A stretch of 64,000 nt of DNA from Halorubrum trapanicum (GCF_002355655.1 NZ_AP017569.1:682001-746000); one strand, 5' to 3'; positions 34,737-43,369 are shown, numbered from the stretch's first letter. Translations and numbers: made by a program. Notes: generated from the sequence alone by a model not told the origin.

Positions 34737-34795
34737 CCGGGGGTCGGCCGCGTCGGAGTCCGACTGACCGGGGGTCGGCCGCGTCGGAGTCCGAC
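34721..34795 (+). repeat. 31-base tandem repeat spanning the addA-like stop
   Basis: A 31-base unit (GTCGGAGTCCGACTGACC..., starting at 34721) is repeated at 34752 and partly at 34783. The first copy contains the stop codon of the AddA-like gene, and the second duplicates the same coding end. It is a recent-looking local duplication with no visible effect on the protein. Confidence 0.85.
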
Positions 34796-34914
34796 CGACG
34801 GAGTTGGGTTTTTGTCGGTTCCGGCCGGAGAGCGGGCATGCTGGTTTCCCTCGCACCGCCGGCCCGAGTCGGAGCCGCCGGCAGAGACCGTCTCGCGACG
34901 CCGGGGGACGACGT

Positions 34915-36285
34915 GTGAGCGACGACGGCGCGGGCGACGCGGGCGGCGCTGAGAGGTCCGGGGCGCTCGACGCGTTCCGGCGGTTTTTCGCCTTGGAGCG
35001 GGACGTCCTCGTCTTATCGGTCGCGATGTTCGCGTTCAGCCTCGGCTTCCAGATGACGAACCGGTACCTCCCGGAGTACATGGTCGCGCTCGGCGCGTCC
35101 GGGTTCGTCGTCGGACTGTTCGGCACGTTCGGCAACGTCATCTCGGCGCTGTACCCGTACCCGGGCGGCGCCGTCTCGGATCGGATCGGGTCGCGATACG
35201 CGCTCACCCTGTTCGGCCTGCTTTCGACGTTCGGCTTCCTCGTCTGGCTGGTCGCGCCCGGGATCGGCCCGATCGCCGTCGCCGGGTTCACCGTCGAGCC
35301 GTGGGTCTGGATCTTCGTCGGCCTCGTCCTCGCGCAGGCGTGGAAGTCGTTTGGCCTCGGCGCGACGTTCGCGGTGGTGAAACAGGCGACGGACCCCTCT
35401 CGGCTGGCCGCGGGGTTCGCCAGCACGGAGACGTTCCGGCGGACGGCGTTCCTCGTCGGTCCGGTGCTGGCGGCCCTCCTCATCGGGTTTCGCTCCGAGT
35501 TCACCGTGAGCTTCCGGTTCGTCCTCGCGGTCGCCGTGGGCTTCGGCGTCCTCGGCACGGTCGTTCAGCACGTCCTCTACGACGCGGGCGGCGATTCCTT
35601 CGGCGACTCGTTCGCGGGGCTCGATCGGATCCGCGAGGACCTGCGGGAGATGCCGGCGCCGCTCCGGCCGCTGCTCGTCGGCGACACGCTCGTCCGGTTC
35701 GCGAACGGGATGGTTTACGTGTTCTTCGTCCTCGTCGTCACGCAGTTCTTCGAGGTCGGCCTCGACGCGACCGTCGCGCTCGGCGGGTTCTCCTACGCCG
35801 TCGACCTCTCGCCGCAGGCGTTCTTCGGCTACCTCCTCGGCGTCGAGATGCTCGTCGCGCTGCTGATCATGGTTCCCGCATCGAGGCTCGCGGAGCGGGT
35901 CGGCCTCAAGCCGGTGGTCGCGGTCGGGTTCGCGGTGTACGCCGTCTTCCCCGTCGTGCTGATCTACGCGCCGACGCTGGCGGGGTCGGCGCTGCCGCTC
36001 TGGGCCGTGATGGTCGCCGTGTTCGCGTTCTCGGGGCTCCGGTTCGCCGGGCTGCCGTCGCACAAGGCGCTGATCGTCGGGCCGGCGGAGCGGGGCACCG
36101 GGGGACGCGTGACCGGGACGTACTACCTGCTCCGGAACACGATCGTGATCCCGAGCGCGGCGATCGGGGGGTACCTGTGGGACTTCGTCAGCCCCGAGGT
36201 CGCGTTCACCGTCGCGGCCGTCGTCGGCGTCGCCGGCACCGGCTACTTCCTCGCGTTCGGCGAGGAGTTCGAGGCGTACGCCTGA
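34915..36285 (+). CDS. MFS transporter
   Basis: A 456-residue membrane protein with about 12 hydrophobic segments. The helix 2-3 loop has YPGGAVSDRIGSRYA, a recognisable MFS motif A (G-x-x-x-D-R-x-G-x-R). The second half has VPASRLAERVGLKP at the equivalent place. I choose GTG 34915, 13 bases after the last GGGGACGACG; an in-frame ATG lies upstream, but the peptide between them is unlike a transporter start. The substrate is unknown. It is convergent with the radical SAM gene, with only 14 bases between the stops. Confidence 0.88.
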   Translation: MSDDGAGDAGGAERSGALDAFRRFFALERDVLVLSVAMFAFSLGFQMTNRYLPEYMVALGASGFVVGLFGTFGNVISALYPYPGGAVSDRIGSRYALTLFGLLSTFGFLVWLVAPGIGPIAVAGFTVEPWVWIFVGLVLAQAWKSFGLGATFAVVKQATDPSRLAAGFASTETFRRTAFLVGPVLAALLIGFRSEFTVSFRFVLAVAVGFGVLGTVVQHVLYDAGGDSFGDSFAGLDRIREDLREMPAPLRPLLVGDTLVRFANGMVYVFFVLVVTQFFEVGLDATVALGGFSYAVDLSPQAFFGYLLGVEMLVALLIMVPASRLAERVGLKPVVAVGFAVYAVFPVVLIYAPTLAGSALPLWAVMVAVFAFSGLRFAGLPSHKALIVGPAERGTGGRVTGTYYLLRNTIVIPSAAIGGYLWDFVSPEVAFTVAAVVGVAGTGYFLAFGEEFEAYA

Positions 36286-36299
36286 ACTCGAGTCCGCTC

Positions 36300-37409
36300 T
36301 CAGTCCGCGGGCTCCGGTCGGTCGCCGTCGTCTCCCGGCCCGCGCTGCCGCTCCGGAAGCGGCCCGTCGTACCCCTCCGGGACGTACGGGCAGAGCGGGT
36401 CGCTGCCCGTCGGATCGCCGGTGGCGGCGTACGCGCGCGACCGGCTCCCGCCGCAGACGTGGCGGAACTCGCAGGCGCCGCACTTCCCGGAGAAGCCGTC
36501 GGGGTCGCGGAGCGACTCGAAGAGGTCCGCGTTCCGGTAGACGTCGACGACCGACCGCTCGCGGACGTCGCCGGCCGACTCGGGCAGGAACCCGGACGGG
36601 TACACCTGGCCCGTGTGGCTGACGAACGCGAACCCGCGCCCGGCCGTGATCCCGCCCCGTCGCCCGGCGGCGCCGTCGGTCTCGCCCGCCTCCGCCCGCT
36701 GGATGCCAATCCGGCGGTAAAAGGGCGCCTCGGTCGTCTTCACGCCGAACCGCTCCGCCTCGGAGACCTCGTGGAGCCACGCCATGGCGTCCTCGGCGCG
36801 CTCGGGCGAGACGGGGTCGAGGACGCGGCCGCGGCCGACCGGGACGAGGAAGAAGACGCTCCAGAGGACGGCGCCGAGCTCGCGGACGCGGTCGCGGATC
36901 GCCGGCAGGTCGTCGACCGTGTCCGCGCAGACGGTGGTGTTGACCTGGAGCGGGATCCCGGCGTCGCGGGCGGCGTGCGCGGCCTCGACCGTGTCCGCGA
37001 AGCTCTCCTCGCCGCGGAACGCGTCGTGGCGCTCGCGGGTCGAGCCGTCGAGGCTGAGCGCCATCCGCGCGATCCCGGCGTCGCCGAGGTCGCGGACGCG
37101 CTCGGGCGTGAGCGAGCGCGTCCCGCTCGGCGTGATCGTCATCCGAAGGCCGAGGTCGTCGCCGTGCGCGACCAGCTCCGTCAGGTCGTCGCGGGCGAGC
37201 GGGTCGCCCCCCGAGAGGACGACCAGCTGCCCGTCGCCGAACGCGGCGGCGTCCTCCAGCAGTCGCTTCCCCTCCGTCGTCGTCAGCTCGTCGGGATGCC
37301 GCTGCGGCCGCGCGTCGGCTCGGCAGTGCCGGCACGCGAGCCCGCAGGCCTGCGTGACCTCCCAGACGAGGACCAGCGGCCGCCGGTCCGTGTCGAGGTC
37401 GTCGAACAT
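36300..37409 (-). CDS. Radical SAM/SPASM protein
   Basis: A 369-residue radical SAM enzyme. The 4Fe-4S motif is CGLACRHC (Cys22, Cys26, Cys29), followed by LSGGDPLARDD for SAM binding. A C-terminal SPASM-like cysteine set (CGACEFRHVCGG, then DPLCPYVPEG) holds further clusters. It resembles the group that includes heme d1/alternative-heme decarboxylases and TIGR04053-type proteins. A CGAAC-NN-GTTC palindrome 44 bases upstream of the start is shared with the nos genes, so a part in anaerobic cofactor synthesis is plausible (inference). The substrate is unknown. Confidence 0.85.
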   Translation of the reverse strand: MFDDLDTDRRPLVLVWEVTQACGLACRHCRADARPQRHPDELTTTEGKRLLEDAAAFGDGQLVVLSGGDPLARDDLTELVAHGDDLGLRMTITPSGTRSLTPERVRDLGDAGIARMALSLDGSTRERHDAFRGEESFADTVEAAHAARDAGIPLQVNTTVCADTVDDLPAIRDRVRELGAVLWSVFFLVPVGRGRVLDPVSPERAEDAMAWLHEVSEAERFGVKTTEAPFYRRIGIQRAEAGETDGAAGRRGGITAGRGFAFVSHTGQVYPSGFLPESAGDVRERSVVDVYRNADLFESLRDPDGFSGKCGACEFRHVCGGSRSRAYAATGDPTGSDPLCPYVPEGYDGPLPERQRGPGDDGDRPEPAD

Positions 37410-37452
37410 CGCTCACGCCCGCCTACGATCCCGATCCGTTTGGGGTCGTTCC

Positions 37453-37464
37453 CGAACGTGTTCC
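37453..37464. promoter_or_regulatory. CGAAC-NN-GTTC palindrome upstream of the radical SAM gene
   Basis: CGAACGTGTTCC lies 44 bases upstream of the minus-strand start at 37409. It is the same inverted repeat found before nosZ, the halocyanin, the DUF2249-cupin gene and the HTH-10 regulator, with one mismatch in the outer base. Confidence 0.55.
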
Positions 37465-37523
37465 CCGGCGGTAGCAGCGAGCGATAGCGGAGGCGTGTAT
37501 CCGATCGCCGGCCGCGATGCGGC

Positions 37524-37985
37524 ATTTAAATGCTCCTGAAAGGCAACGACAATCCCTTATAAAAGACGATGCGGTCGGCGTCGCCCGCGGCTCTGCCGCC
37601 GGCTACAAGAGGCGCGTCGCGCCTCCCTGCGTGCCGACGAGCGCCCGCAGGGCGCGAGTCGCACGCGCGAGGTCGCCGGCGCGTAGTCCGGCGACGAGGC
37701 TGGGGAGGCGTGAGGTGCTGTGCGGAGCGGTGCGGGGGGAGACTCAAAGGGGCAGGCGCGAGGAGCTCGGAGGCGACGTAAGGACCGCAGGGAACGAGCG
37801 GAGCGAGTGACTGAGGACCGCAGCGAGCGTCCGAGCTCCTCGCGCCTGGGGCTTTGGCGGTGTTCGCCGCCGATACACAGTCGATCATTTATAAGCGAGG
37901 AGCTGGGGCTTTGGCGGTGTTCGCCACAGCGGAGTCGTCAATTTATAAGTGAGCACGACGATGCTTCTCGGCCATTTATAAACGA
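37524..37985 (+). ncRNA. Dispersed structured element, copy E (longest stem, two tails)
   Basis: The copy opens with CATTTAAATG and, about 31 bases later, CTTATAAAA. Then come inverted segments, GGCGACGAGGCTGGGGAGGCGTG and arm 1 (ending GGGGCAG at 37755). Arm 2 is at 37846-37857. The stem GCGCGAGGAGCTCGGA (37756-37771) pairs perfectly with 37830-37845 over 16 bases and differs in sequence from the other copies. A second tail (CTGGGGCTTTGG at 37913-37924, then GCGGTGTTCGCC and ATTTATAAG) follows in tandem, and a third TTTATAAA lies at about 37975. It fills the 667-base gap before the DUF2249 gene. Confidence 0.65.
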
Positions 37986-38076
37986 TTACGCGGGCGACAC
38001 GATTCGCCCGTACCCATGATCGGTCAAGGAGAGCTCTCTGTCGCCGGACCGCGCCGAAACCACCGATCGCGATTCC

Positions 38077-38460
38077 TCAGGTCCCGTTCGCGTCGCCCGC
38101 GGCCGGCTCGCCCTCGCCTGCCCGGTCACCCTCGCCTGCCCGGTCGTCGGAAACTGCCTTCTCGCCGTCCGCCGGCCAGATCGCCGTGACGACCGCGTCC
38201 GTCGGGTCGGTCTCGACCGCGGCGTGGGCGAACCCGCGGTCCGCTAAGCGTGGGAAGAGGAACTGCGGGGTCCGGTCGTTGTACTGGACCAACACGTCGC
38301 GGTCGCCGAGCGCCTCGACGCGTTCGAGCGTCTCGCGCAGCGGCTTCGGCGGCCCGAGGTTCCGCACGTCGAGGGAGACGGTCTCCCCGCTCGTCGGCGC
38401 GTCCGTCCGCTCGGCCACCGCCCGTTCGACCGCCGCCTGATCGCCGGGTTCGGAGCTCAT
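38077..38460 (-). CDS. DUF2249 domain protein
   Basis: A 127-residue protein with one DUF2249 domain (about 28-95: LRETLERVEALGDRDVLVQY, then FLFPRLADRG). The C-terminal tail is low-complexity and acidic (AGEGDRAGEGEPAAGD). DUF2249 proteins are frequently linked to denitrification genes in bacteria and archaea, though their activity is not settled. It is divergent from the HTH-10 regulator gene, with 100 bases between that hold a shared palindrome. A second DUF2249 domain is encoded at 46238. Confidence 0.8.
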   Translation of the reverse strand: MSSEPGDQAAVERAVAERTDAPTSGETVSLDVRNLGPPKPLRETLERVEALGDRDVLVQYNDRTPQFLFPRLADRGFAHAAVETDPTDAVVTAIWPADGEKAVSDDRAGEGDRAGEGEPAAGDANGT

Positions 38461-38498
38461 GTTCGACGATACGAACCTCATCCCCGGATTGTTTGTGA

Positions 38499-38510
38499 CG
38501 AACATGTTCC
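38499..38510. promoter_or_regulatory. CGAAC-NN-GTTC palindrome in the DUF2249/HTH-10 divergent promoter
   Basis: CGAACATGTTCC lies 39 bases before the DUF2249 start and 51 bases before the HTH-10 start. A second, looser inverted pair (GTTCG...CGAAC) occurs at 38461-38475. The site could let the regulator control both its own gene and DUF2249. Confidence 0.55.
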
Positions 38511-38560
38511 GACGAGCGCGGAGCCGAAGGTACTTCCACCCCGGTGCCGAACGGGCGCGC

Positions 38561-39244
38561 ATGGCACAGGCACGCCTCCGCGTGGACATCCCGGACGGCC
38601 CGTGGGTCGGCGACGTCTCGCGGGAGTTCCCGGACGCGCGGTTCCAGGTGTTGACCGCGACGCCCGAAGACGGCGCGGGGTTCGCGCTGGTCCGGGTCAC
38701 CGCGGACGACACGGCCCCGATCCTCGACGCGATCGACGACCACGAGACGATCACCCACTCGTCGGTGATGGCCGAGGACGACGGGATGGTCACCGTCCAG
38801 GTCGAGGCGCTCGTCCCGCTCCTCCAGACGGTCGCGCGGCGGGCCGGCGTCCCCATCGAGATGCCGGTCGAGATCCGCGACGGCGTCGCCCGCGTCGACG
38901 TGACGGGCGACCACGAGCGCGTCGCGAAGTTCGGCGACGCGCTCCGCGACGTGGGCGCGGAGTTCGAGGTGGAGTACGTCCAGCAGCGCGTGAACCCCGG
39001 CGGGTCGCTCACGGAGCGCCAGCGCGAGGTCCTCTTCGAGGCGGTCGACCGCGGCTACTACGACGTGCCCCGCGAGTGTACGCTCACCGAGGTGGCCGAG
39101 CACGTCGGCATCGCGAAGTCGACCTGTAGCGAGGTGCTCCAGCGCGTCGAGCGCACCATCGTCCGGGAGTTCGTCGACGACCTCCCGCGGCGTCCGATCG
39201 ACTTCGAGTCGCCCGAGGACGACGGGATCGAGCGGATTCAGTAA
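38561..39244 (+). CDS. HTH-10 (Bat-type) transcriptional regulator
   Basis: A 227-residue regulator. The C-terminal HTH-10 domain (about 155-215) begins LTERQREVLFEAVDRGYYDV and continues ECTLTEVAEHVGIAKSTCSE, the usual bacterio-opsin-activator pattern. The N-terminal 150 residues form a ligand/sensor region without the cysteine cluster of NarO-like regulators. The only cysteines are the two inside the HTH part. It adjoins the nos genes, whose 3' end lies 54 bases past its stop on the other strand. It probably activates them through the shared palindrome (inference). Confidence 0.85.
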   Translation: MAQARLRVDIPDGPWVGDVSREFPDARFQVLTATPEDGAGFALVRVTADDTAPILDAIDDHETITHSSVMAEDDGMVTVQVEALVPLLQTVARRAGVPIEMPVEIRDGVARVDVTGDHERVAKFGDALRDVGAEFEVEYVQQRVNPGGSLTERQREVLFEAVDRGYYDVPRECTLTEVAEHVGIAKSTCSEVLQRVERTIVREFVDDLPRRPIDFESPEDDGIERIQ

Positions 39245-39298
39245 CGCGGTCGACGAGGAGATTCGGACCGGTCGCCGCGCGCGATCGAACGCCCCTCT

Positions 39299-40291
39299 TC
39301 AGAGCCGGCGGCGACGGACGAGGACTCCCGCGGCGGCGACCGGCACCGCGCACCAACCGACGAGCGACGCCGCGAGCGCGCCCGCCGAGAGCCCCGTCCC
39401 GGCGAGGACGGCGGTGAACCCGCCGCCGGCGGTCGTGCCGAGTCCGCTCAGGACGAGCACGCGGAACGCGCTCACCGGGTTCGAGTAGACCAGCGCCGAC
39501 AGCGCGGCGTCGGGCAGGTCGACGGCCGCGACGACCCCGAGCGCGAGCAGGTCGTGGACCAACACGAACCACACCCACACGAGCAGCGCCGCGCCGAGCG
39601 CGTGGGTCTTCTCGCGGGCGACGGTCGACAGCAGCAGCGCGACCGCGAGGAACGCGGCCCCGACGGCGACCGTCCCCCCGAGGAACCCGAGAAACGCGTC
39701 GAGCGCGCCGGCGCCGAACTCGCGGACGATCAGGGCGCCGCTGAATCCGAACCCGAGCACCGTCGCGCCCGCCAGCACCGCCAGACGCCCGAGGTAGGTC
39801 CCGGCGACGACCTCGCTCCGGCGGACCGGCAGCGAGAACACGACCGCGAGCCACCCCTCCGCCTCGCGGCCGACGATCGCGTCGTAGCCCAGCGCGAGCG
39901 CCGCCAGCGGGACGAGGTACGCCGCGAGGCTCGTCAGCGACGCGACGACGCGCTCGGCGCCCGCCGGTCCGACCGCGGAGCCGCTGAACGTGAGGATCAC
40001 CCCGCCGAACACGACGAACAGCGCGGTCAGCGCGAGCGCCCAGCGGCTCCGGACCGCGAGCCGGTACTCCGTGACGGCGACGACGAAGACGTGTCTGAGC
40101 GCGCCGCGCACGCCCCCGGCGGCCGTCTCGGTCTCGGCCGCGGCGGCGGTCGCCGTCGATTCCGAACTGCCGGCGTCGACCTCCGTGCCGCCGTCGAGCG
40201 CGTCGACCGCGGCCGCCGCGTCCGGGTGGCCCCCGTCGGGTCGCGTCGCTTCCTCCGTCCCGTCGTCGGACTGCTCGCGCGAGTCGCTCAT
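39299..40291 (-). CDS. nosY: NosY-type ABC permease
   Basis: A 330-residue membrane protein of the ABC-2/NosY type with about six helices after a cytoplasmic N-terminal tail of about 80 residues rich in Asp, Ala and Thr. ALALGYDAIVGREAEG near 135-150 is a recognisable ABC-2 block. With NosF and NosD it forms the exporter-like complex needed to mature the CuZ centre of N2O reductase. Its ATG overlaps the nosF stop by four bases. The long charged N-terminus is unusual for NosY. Confidence 0.88.
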   Translation of the reverse strand: MSDSREQSDDGTEEATRPDGGHPDAAAAVDALDGGTEVDAGSSESTATAAAAETETAAGGVRGALRHVFVVAVTEYRLAVRSRWALALTALFVVFGGVILTFSGSAVGPAGAERVVASLTSLAAYLVPLAALALGYDAIVGREAEGWLAVVFSLPVRRSEVVAGTYLGRLAVLAGATVLGFGFSGALIVREFGAGALDAFLGFLGGTVAVGAAFLAVALLLSTVAREKTHALGAALLVWVWFVLVHDLLALGVVAAVDLPDAALSALVYSNPVSAFRVLVLSGLGTTAGGGFTAVLAGTGLSAGALAASLVGWCAVPVAAAGVLVRRRRL

Positions 40292-41103
40292 GGCGCCACC
40301 TCCTCGGCGTCCGTCGCCGAACTCGGGGGCGCGTCGTCCCCGACCGCCTCGCGGAACGCCGCCCGGAGGCCGTCGCGCTCGCGACCGGGCCGGGTCGCCG
40401 AGTCGCCGTCGCGGTCGGCGACAGCGGCGGCTTCGGCCTCCGCGGCGAGCTCGTCGACGGGCCCGGCCGCGCGCACCCGCCCGTCGTGGAGGACGGCGAC
40501 GCGGTCGCAGAGCCGCTCGACCTCCCCCAGCACGTGCGAGCAGAACACCACCGTCGCGTCCGTCTCCGTCGTGATCTCCTCGACGATGGCGTGGAACTCG
40601 TCGACGCCGCGGGGGTCGAGCCCCGCCGTCGGCTCGTCGAGTATGAGCACGTCGGGGTCCGGGAGCAACACCGTCGCCAGCCCGAGCCGCCGCCCCATGC
40701 CGTTCGAGTAGCCCGAGACGCGGCGGTCGGCCTCGTCCGCGGTCAACCCGACGCGCTCGATCGCCTCGGCGGTCCGGCCGTCCTTCGGGAGGCCGCGGGT
40801 CGCCCGGTGAACGCCGAGGACCTCCCGGCCGCTGAGCCCGTCCGGGAACCCGATGTCCTCGGGGAGGTAGCCGACCCGCTCGCGGATCCGTCGGCCGTCT
40901 TCCGTCACGTCGATGCCGCCGACGCTGACCGTCCCCGCGTCCGGTCGGTCGTGGCCGACGAGCAGCCGGAACAGCGTCGACTTCCCGGCCCCGTTGGTGC
41001 CGACGATCCCGAAGGTCGATCCGCTCGGAATCGACAGCGAGAGCCCGTCGAGGGCGGTCACGTCCCCGTACGCCTTCCGCACGTCGGTCGCGTCGATTCT
41101 CAT
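40288..41103 (-). CDS. nosF: NosF-type ABC ATPase
   Basis: A 271-residue ABC ATPase with Walker A GTNGAGKST (35-43), a divergent signature SNGMGRRLGLA, Walker B VLILDEPTAGLDP and an H-loop CSH (FCSHVLGEVERL). The C-terminus after about 215 is an acidic extension. It powers the NosFY transporter that works with NosD in copper-site assembly. It overlaps both neighbours through ATGA, which implies coupled translation of nosD, nosF and nosY. Confidence 0.93.
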   Translation of the reverse strand: MRIDATDVRKAYGDVTALDGLSLSIPSGSTFGIVGTNGAGKSTLFRLLVGHDRPDAGTVSVGGIDVTEDGRRIRERVGYLPEDIGFPDGLSGREVLGVHRATRGLPKDGRTAEAIERVGLTADEADRRVSGYSNGMGRRLGLATVLLPDPDVLILDEPTAGLDPRGVDEFHAIVEEITTETDATVVFCSHVLGEVERLCDRVAVLHDGRVRAAGPVDELAAEAEAAAVADRDGDSATRPGRERDGLRAAFREAVGDDAPPSSATDAEEVAP

Positions 41104-42623
41104 AGTGTGTCCTCCGTGTCCGCGGTTCGGTTCGCGGCGCGCGCGTCGCCGCCGGTCGACTCGCTGCCCGCGCGCCCGCCGCCGCTCCCCGCGTCGCGCG
41201 GCTCGTAGGCCCGCCAGTCGTGGTTCGGCTCGACGAGCGGGTGGTGGTCGACGACGCCGGGCGTCTCGATTACCGGGAACGAGCTCTCGGCCAGCCGCAC
41301 CGCCTCGAACGCCGGGCTGTTCGCGAACGCCGCGGCCTGCGGGTTGTCGGCCACGAGGTTCTCGACGATCCCGATCGGTCGGTGCCGGATCTCGCTCACG
41401 CCGTCGCCGTCGCGGTCGGCGACCCGAGCGCCCGACCAGTAGTTGCCGCGCTCGGTGCCGTTCCACGCGACGAGCGAGTTGCGGGCCGTCCGGACCGCGC
41501 GCTCGTTGCGGACGAAGCTGTTGCCCGCGACGACCTCGTTCCCGCTCTCCGCGGCGCTGTGGACCCCGATCCCGTTGCGGTAGATCAGGTTGTCGACGAG
41601 TCGGTTCCCCTGTGCGTTGTAGAGGTAGAGCCCGTTGCGGTTCGCGACGAGGCGGTTGCCGGCGATCGTCGACTCCTCGATGTCCTTCGCCATGATGCCG
41701 TGCCCGCTGGAGCCGTCGTTGCGCAGGGCGGTGTTGTTCCGGACCGTCAGCCCCTCGCTCACCATCAGCGCGTAGCCGACGCCGTTGTCGGCCGCGACGT
41801 TGTCGACGAGGCGGTTGTCGTCCGAGTACATGTAGTGGACGCCGTAGCGCGTGTGGCGGATCGTGTTGTTCTCGGCGAGCACGTCCGTCGCCCACGAGAA
41901 GTAGATCCCGTCGCGGGTGTGCGTGATCTCGCTGTCGCGGATGACGGTCCCGGTCGTCTCGAACAGGTGGATCCCGTTGCCGCGGTCGGTGACCGGGTAC
42001 ACGTCCTTACGGCCGTCGATCCGCACGTCCTCGATGACGGCCCGGTCGGCGCTGTCGATCCAGATCCCGTACGCCGTGTCTGTGATCCGGACCGACTCGA
42101 TCCGGGCGCGGTTCCCCGCGACGAAGACGCCGGCGTCCTCGGTGCCGAGGTCGCTGCCGGAGCCGCGGATCCACACGCCCGAGACGGTGACGTTCTCGCC
42201 GGAAACCGTGAGCACGCGCCCCTCGCCGCCGCCGTCGATCACGGCGCCGCCCTCGCTCGCGACGATCCGCAGGTCGTCGACGCTCGCGTTCACGCGCTCC
42301 TCGAACCGGCCGTCGAGGACGACCGTCTCGCCGGGGTCGGCGGCGTCGATCGCCGCCCCCGCCGACGCGAACGATTCGCCGCCGACCCTCGCGGTCCCGT
42401 CGCGGTCGGGCGCGGTCGCGCCGGTCGCGGCGAAGTCGGTAGTGACGTCGAGCCCGGGGGCGGCGGAGGCGTTCGGGGCGACCGCCCCGCTCGCGTCCGC
42501 GGCGCCGCCCGCACCCCCTGCGCCCGCACCGACCACCGGAAGCGCCACGCCGAGCGCGACCGCGACGACGGCGACGGCGCAGGCGGCGGCGAGGAAGCCG
42601 ACTTCGAGGCGGTCATTCGACAT
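41100..42623 (-). CDS. nosD: NosD copper-maturation protein
   Basis: A 507-residue secreted beta-helix protein. Residues about 8-33 form a signal or anchor helix, followed by an Ala/Gly-rich linker. The body is a run of parallel-beta-helix turns (NRLVDN, NRARIES, NNTIRHT, NRNGLYLYN). NYWSGARVADRDGDG near the end matches the family's closing NYW block. NosD collects copper-related substrate outside the cell for CuZ assembly. I use ATG 42623, since upstream in-frame sequence overlaps the preceding membrane gene. Cysteine and histidine are sparse. Confidence 0.92.
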   Translation of the reverse strand: MSNDRLEVGFLAAACAVAVVAVALGVALPVVGAGAGGAGGAADASGAVAPNASAAPGLDVTTDFAATGATAPDRDGTARVGGESFASAGAAIDAADPGETVVLDGRFEERVNASVDDLRIVASEGGAVIDGGGEGRVLTVSGENVTVSGVWIRGSGSDLGTEDAGVFVAGNRARIESVRITDTAYGIWIDSADRAVIEDVRIDGRKDVYPVTDRGNGIHLFETTGTVIRDSEITHTRDGIYFSWATDVLAENNTIRHTRYGVHYMYSDDNRLVDNVAADNGVGYALMVSEGLTVRNNTALRNDGSSGHGIMAKDIEESTIAGNRLVANRNGLYLYNAQGNRLVDNLIYRNGIGVHSAAESGNEVVAGNSFVRNERAVRTARNSLVAWNGTERGNYWSGARVADRDGDGVSEIRHRPIGIVENLVADNPQAAAFANSPAFEAVRLAESSFPVIETPGVVDHHPLVEPNHDWRAYEPRDAGSGGGRAGSESTGGDARAANRTADTEDTL

Positions 42624-43365
42624 GGTCGTCCCCTCCGAGCTCGCGGTCTCGGTCGGCGACCTCTCCGCCGGTGGCGCGCTCGCGGATTTTTCCGGGAAGC
42701 GCACGGGCCAGCGCCGGGAGCTCGCTCACGGTCGCCTCGATGTCCCGCGTCAGGTACGCGGTGGCGAGCAGCAGGACCGCGACGACGGTCATGTACCCGC
42801 CGGGGCCGAACCACGCGAAGCCGCTGATGTTGGCCACCTCGTAGGGGCCGAGCAGGGGCGGGGTGAACGGGTCGATCCCGCGGAGCGGCGCGTCCGGATC
42901 CAGCGAGTGGCCGGCCTGATAGAGACGGTACTGGATGAACGCGAACATCCCCACGAAGACGGTGATCGTCCCGACGAGCTGGGCGGTGAGCCCGGCCTTC
43001 AGCTTGCGGACCGTCGGCGCGAACGCGACGAACGCCCCCGTGAGCGCGAGCCCGACGAACACGACCGGTCCGAGCAGCCACTCGGGGACGTCGATCGCCG
43101 CCTCGCTGACGGCGTAGTTCGGGTCGACGAACACCGGGTCGGGGTAGTGGAACCCCGCGTACTTGTTCAGCCCCTGTACCTCGGCGAAGTCGCCGCCCAG
43201 ACGCGGGTAGGCGTACAGCTCGATGAGCAGCTCCTGACCGGGGTACTGCGGCGCCGTGAGCGTGATCTTCCACACCGGGACCAGCAGCGCGCCGACGAGC
43301 AGCGCCGCCGCCGCCAGCGGGAGCGCGCGTCGGATCTCGGTCAACCGCGCGAGCGACGAGCTCAT
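42613..43365 (-). CDS. Nos-cluster integral membrane protein
   Basis: A 250-residue protein with about four membrane helices (near 13-31, 85-106, 118-142 and 196-212). It has a large extracytoplasmic segment between the first two that contains GLNKYAGFHYPDP. It begins five bases after nosZ and overlaps nosD by 11 bases. Unnamed membrane proteins occupy this exact place between nosZ and nosD in many archaeal and clade II bacterial nos clusters and are thought to help electron delivery or maturation. No haem-binding CxxCH is present. Confidence 0.8.
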   Translation of the reverse strand: MSSSLARLTEIRRALPLAAAALLVGALLVPVWKITLTAPQYPGQELLIELYAYPRLGGDFAEVQGLNKYAGFHYPDPVFVDPNYAVSEAAIDVPEWLLGPVVFVGLALTGAFVAFAPTVRKLKAGLTAQLVGTITVFVGMFAFIQYRLYQAGHSLDPDAPLRGIDPFTPPLLGPYEVANISGFAWFGPGGYMTVVAVLLLATAYLTRDIEATVSELPALARALPGKIRERATGGEVADRDRELGGDDHVE

Positions 43366-43369
43366 GGCG

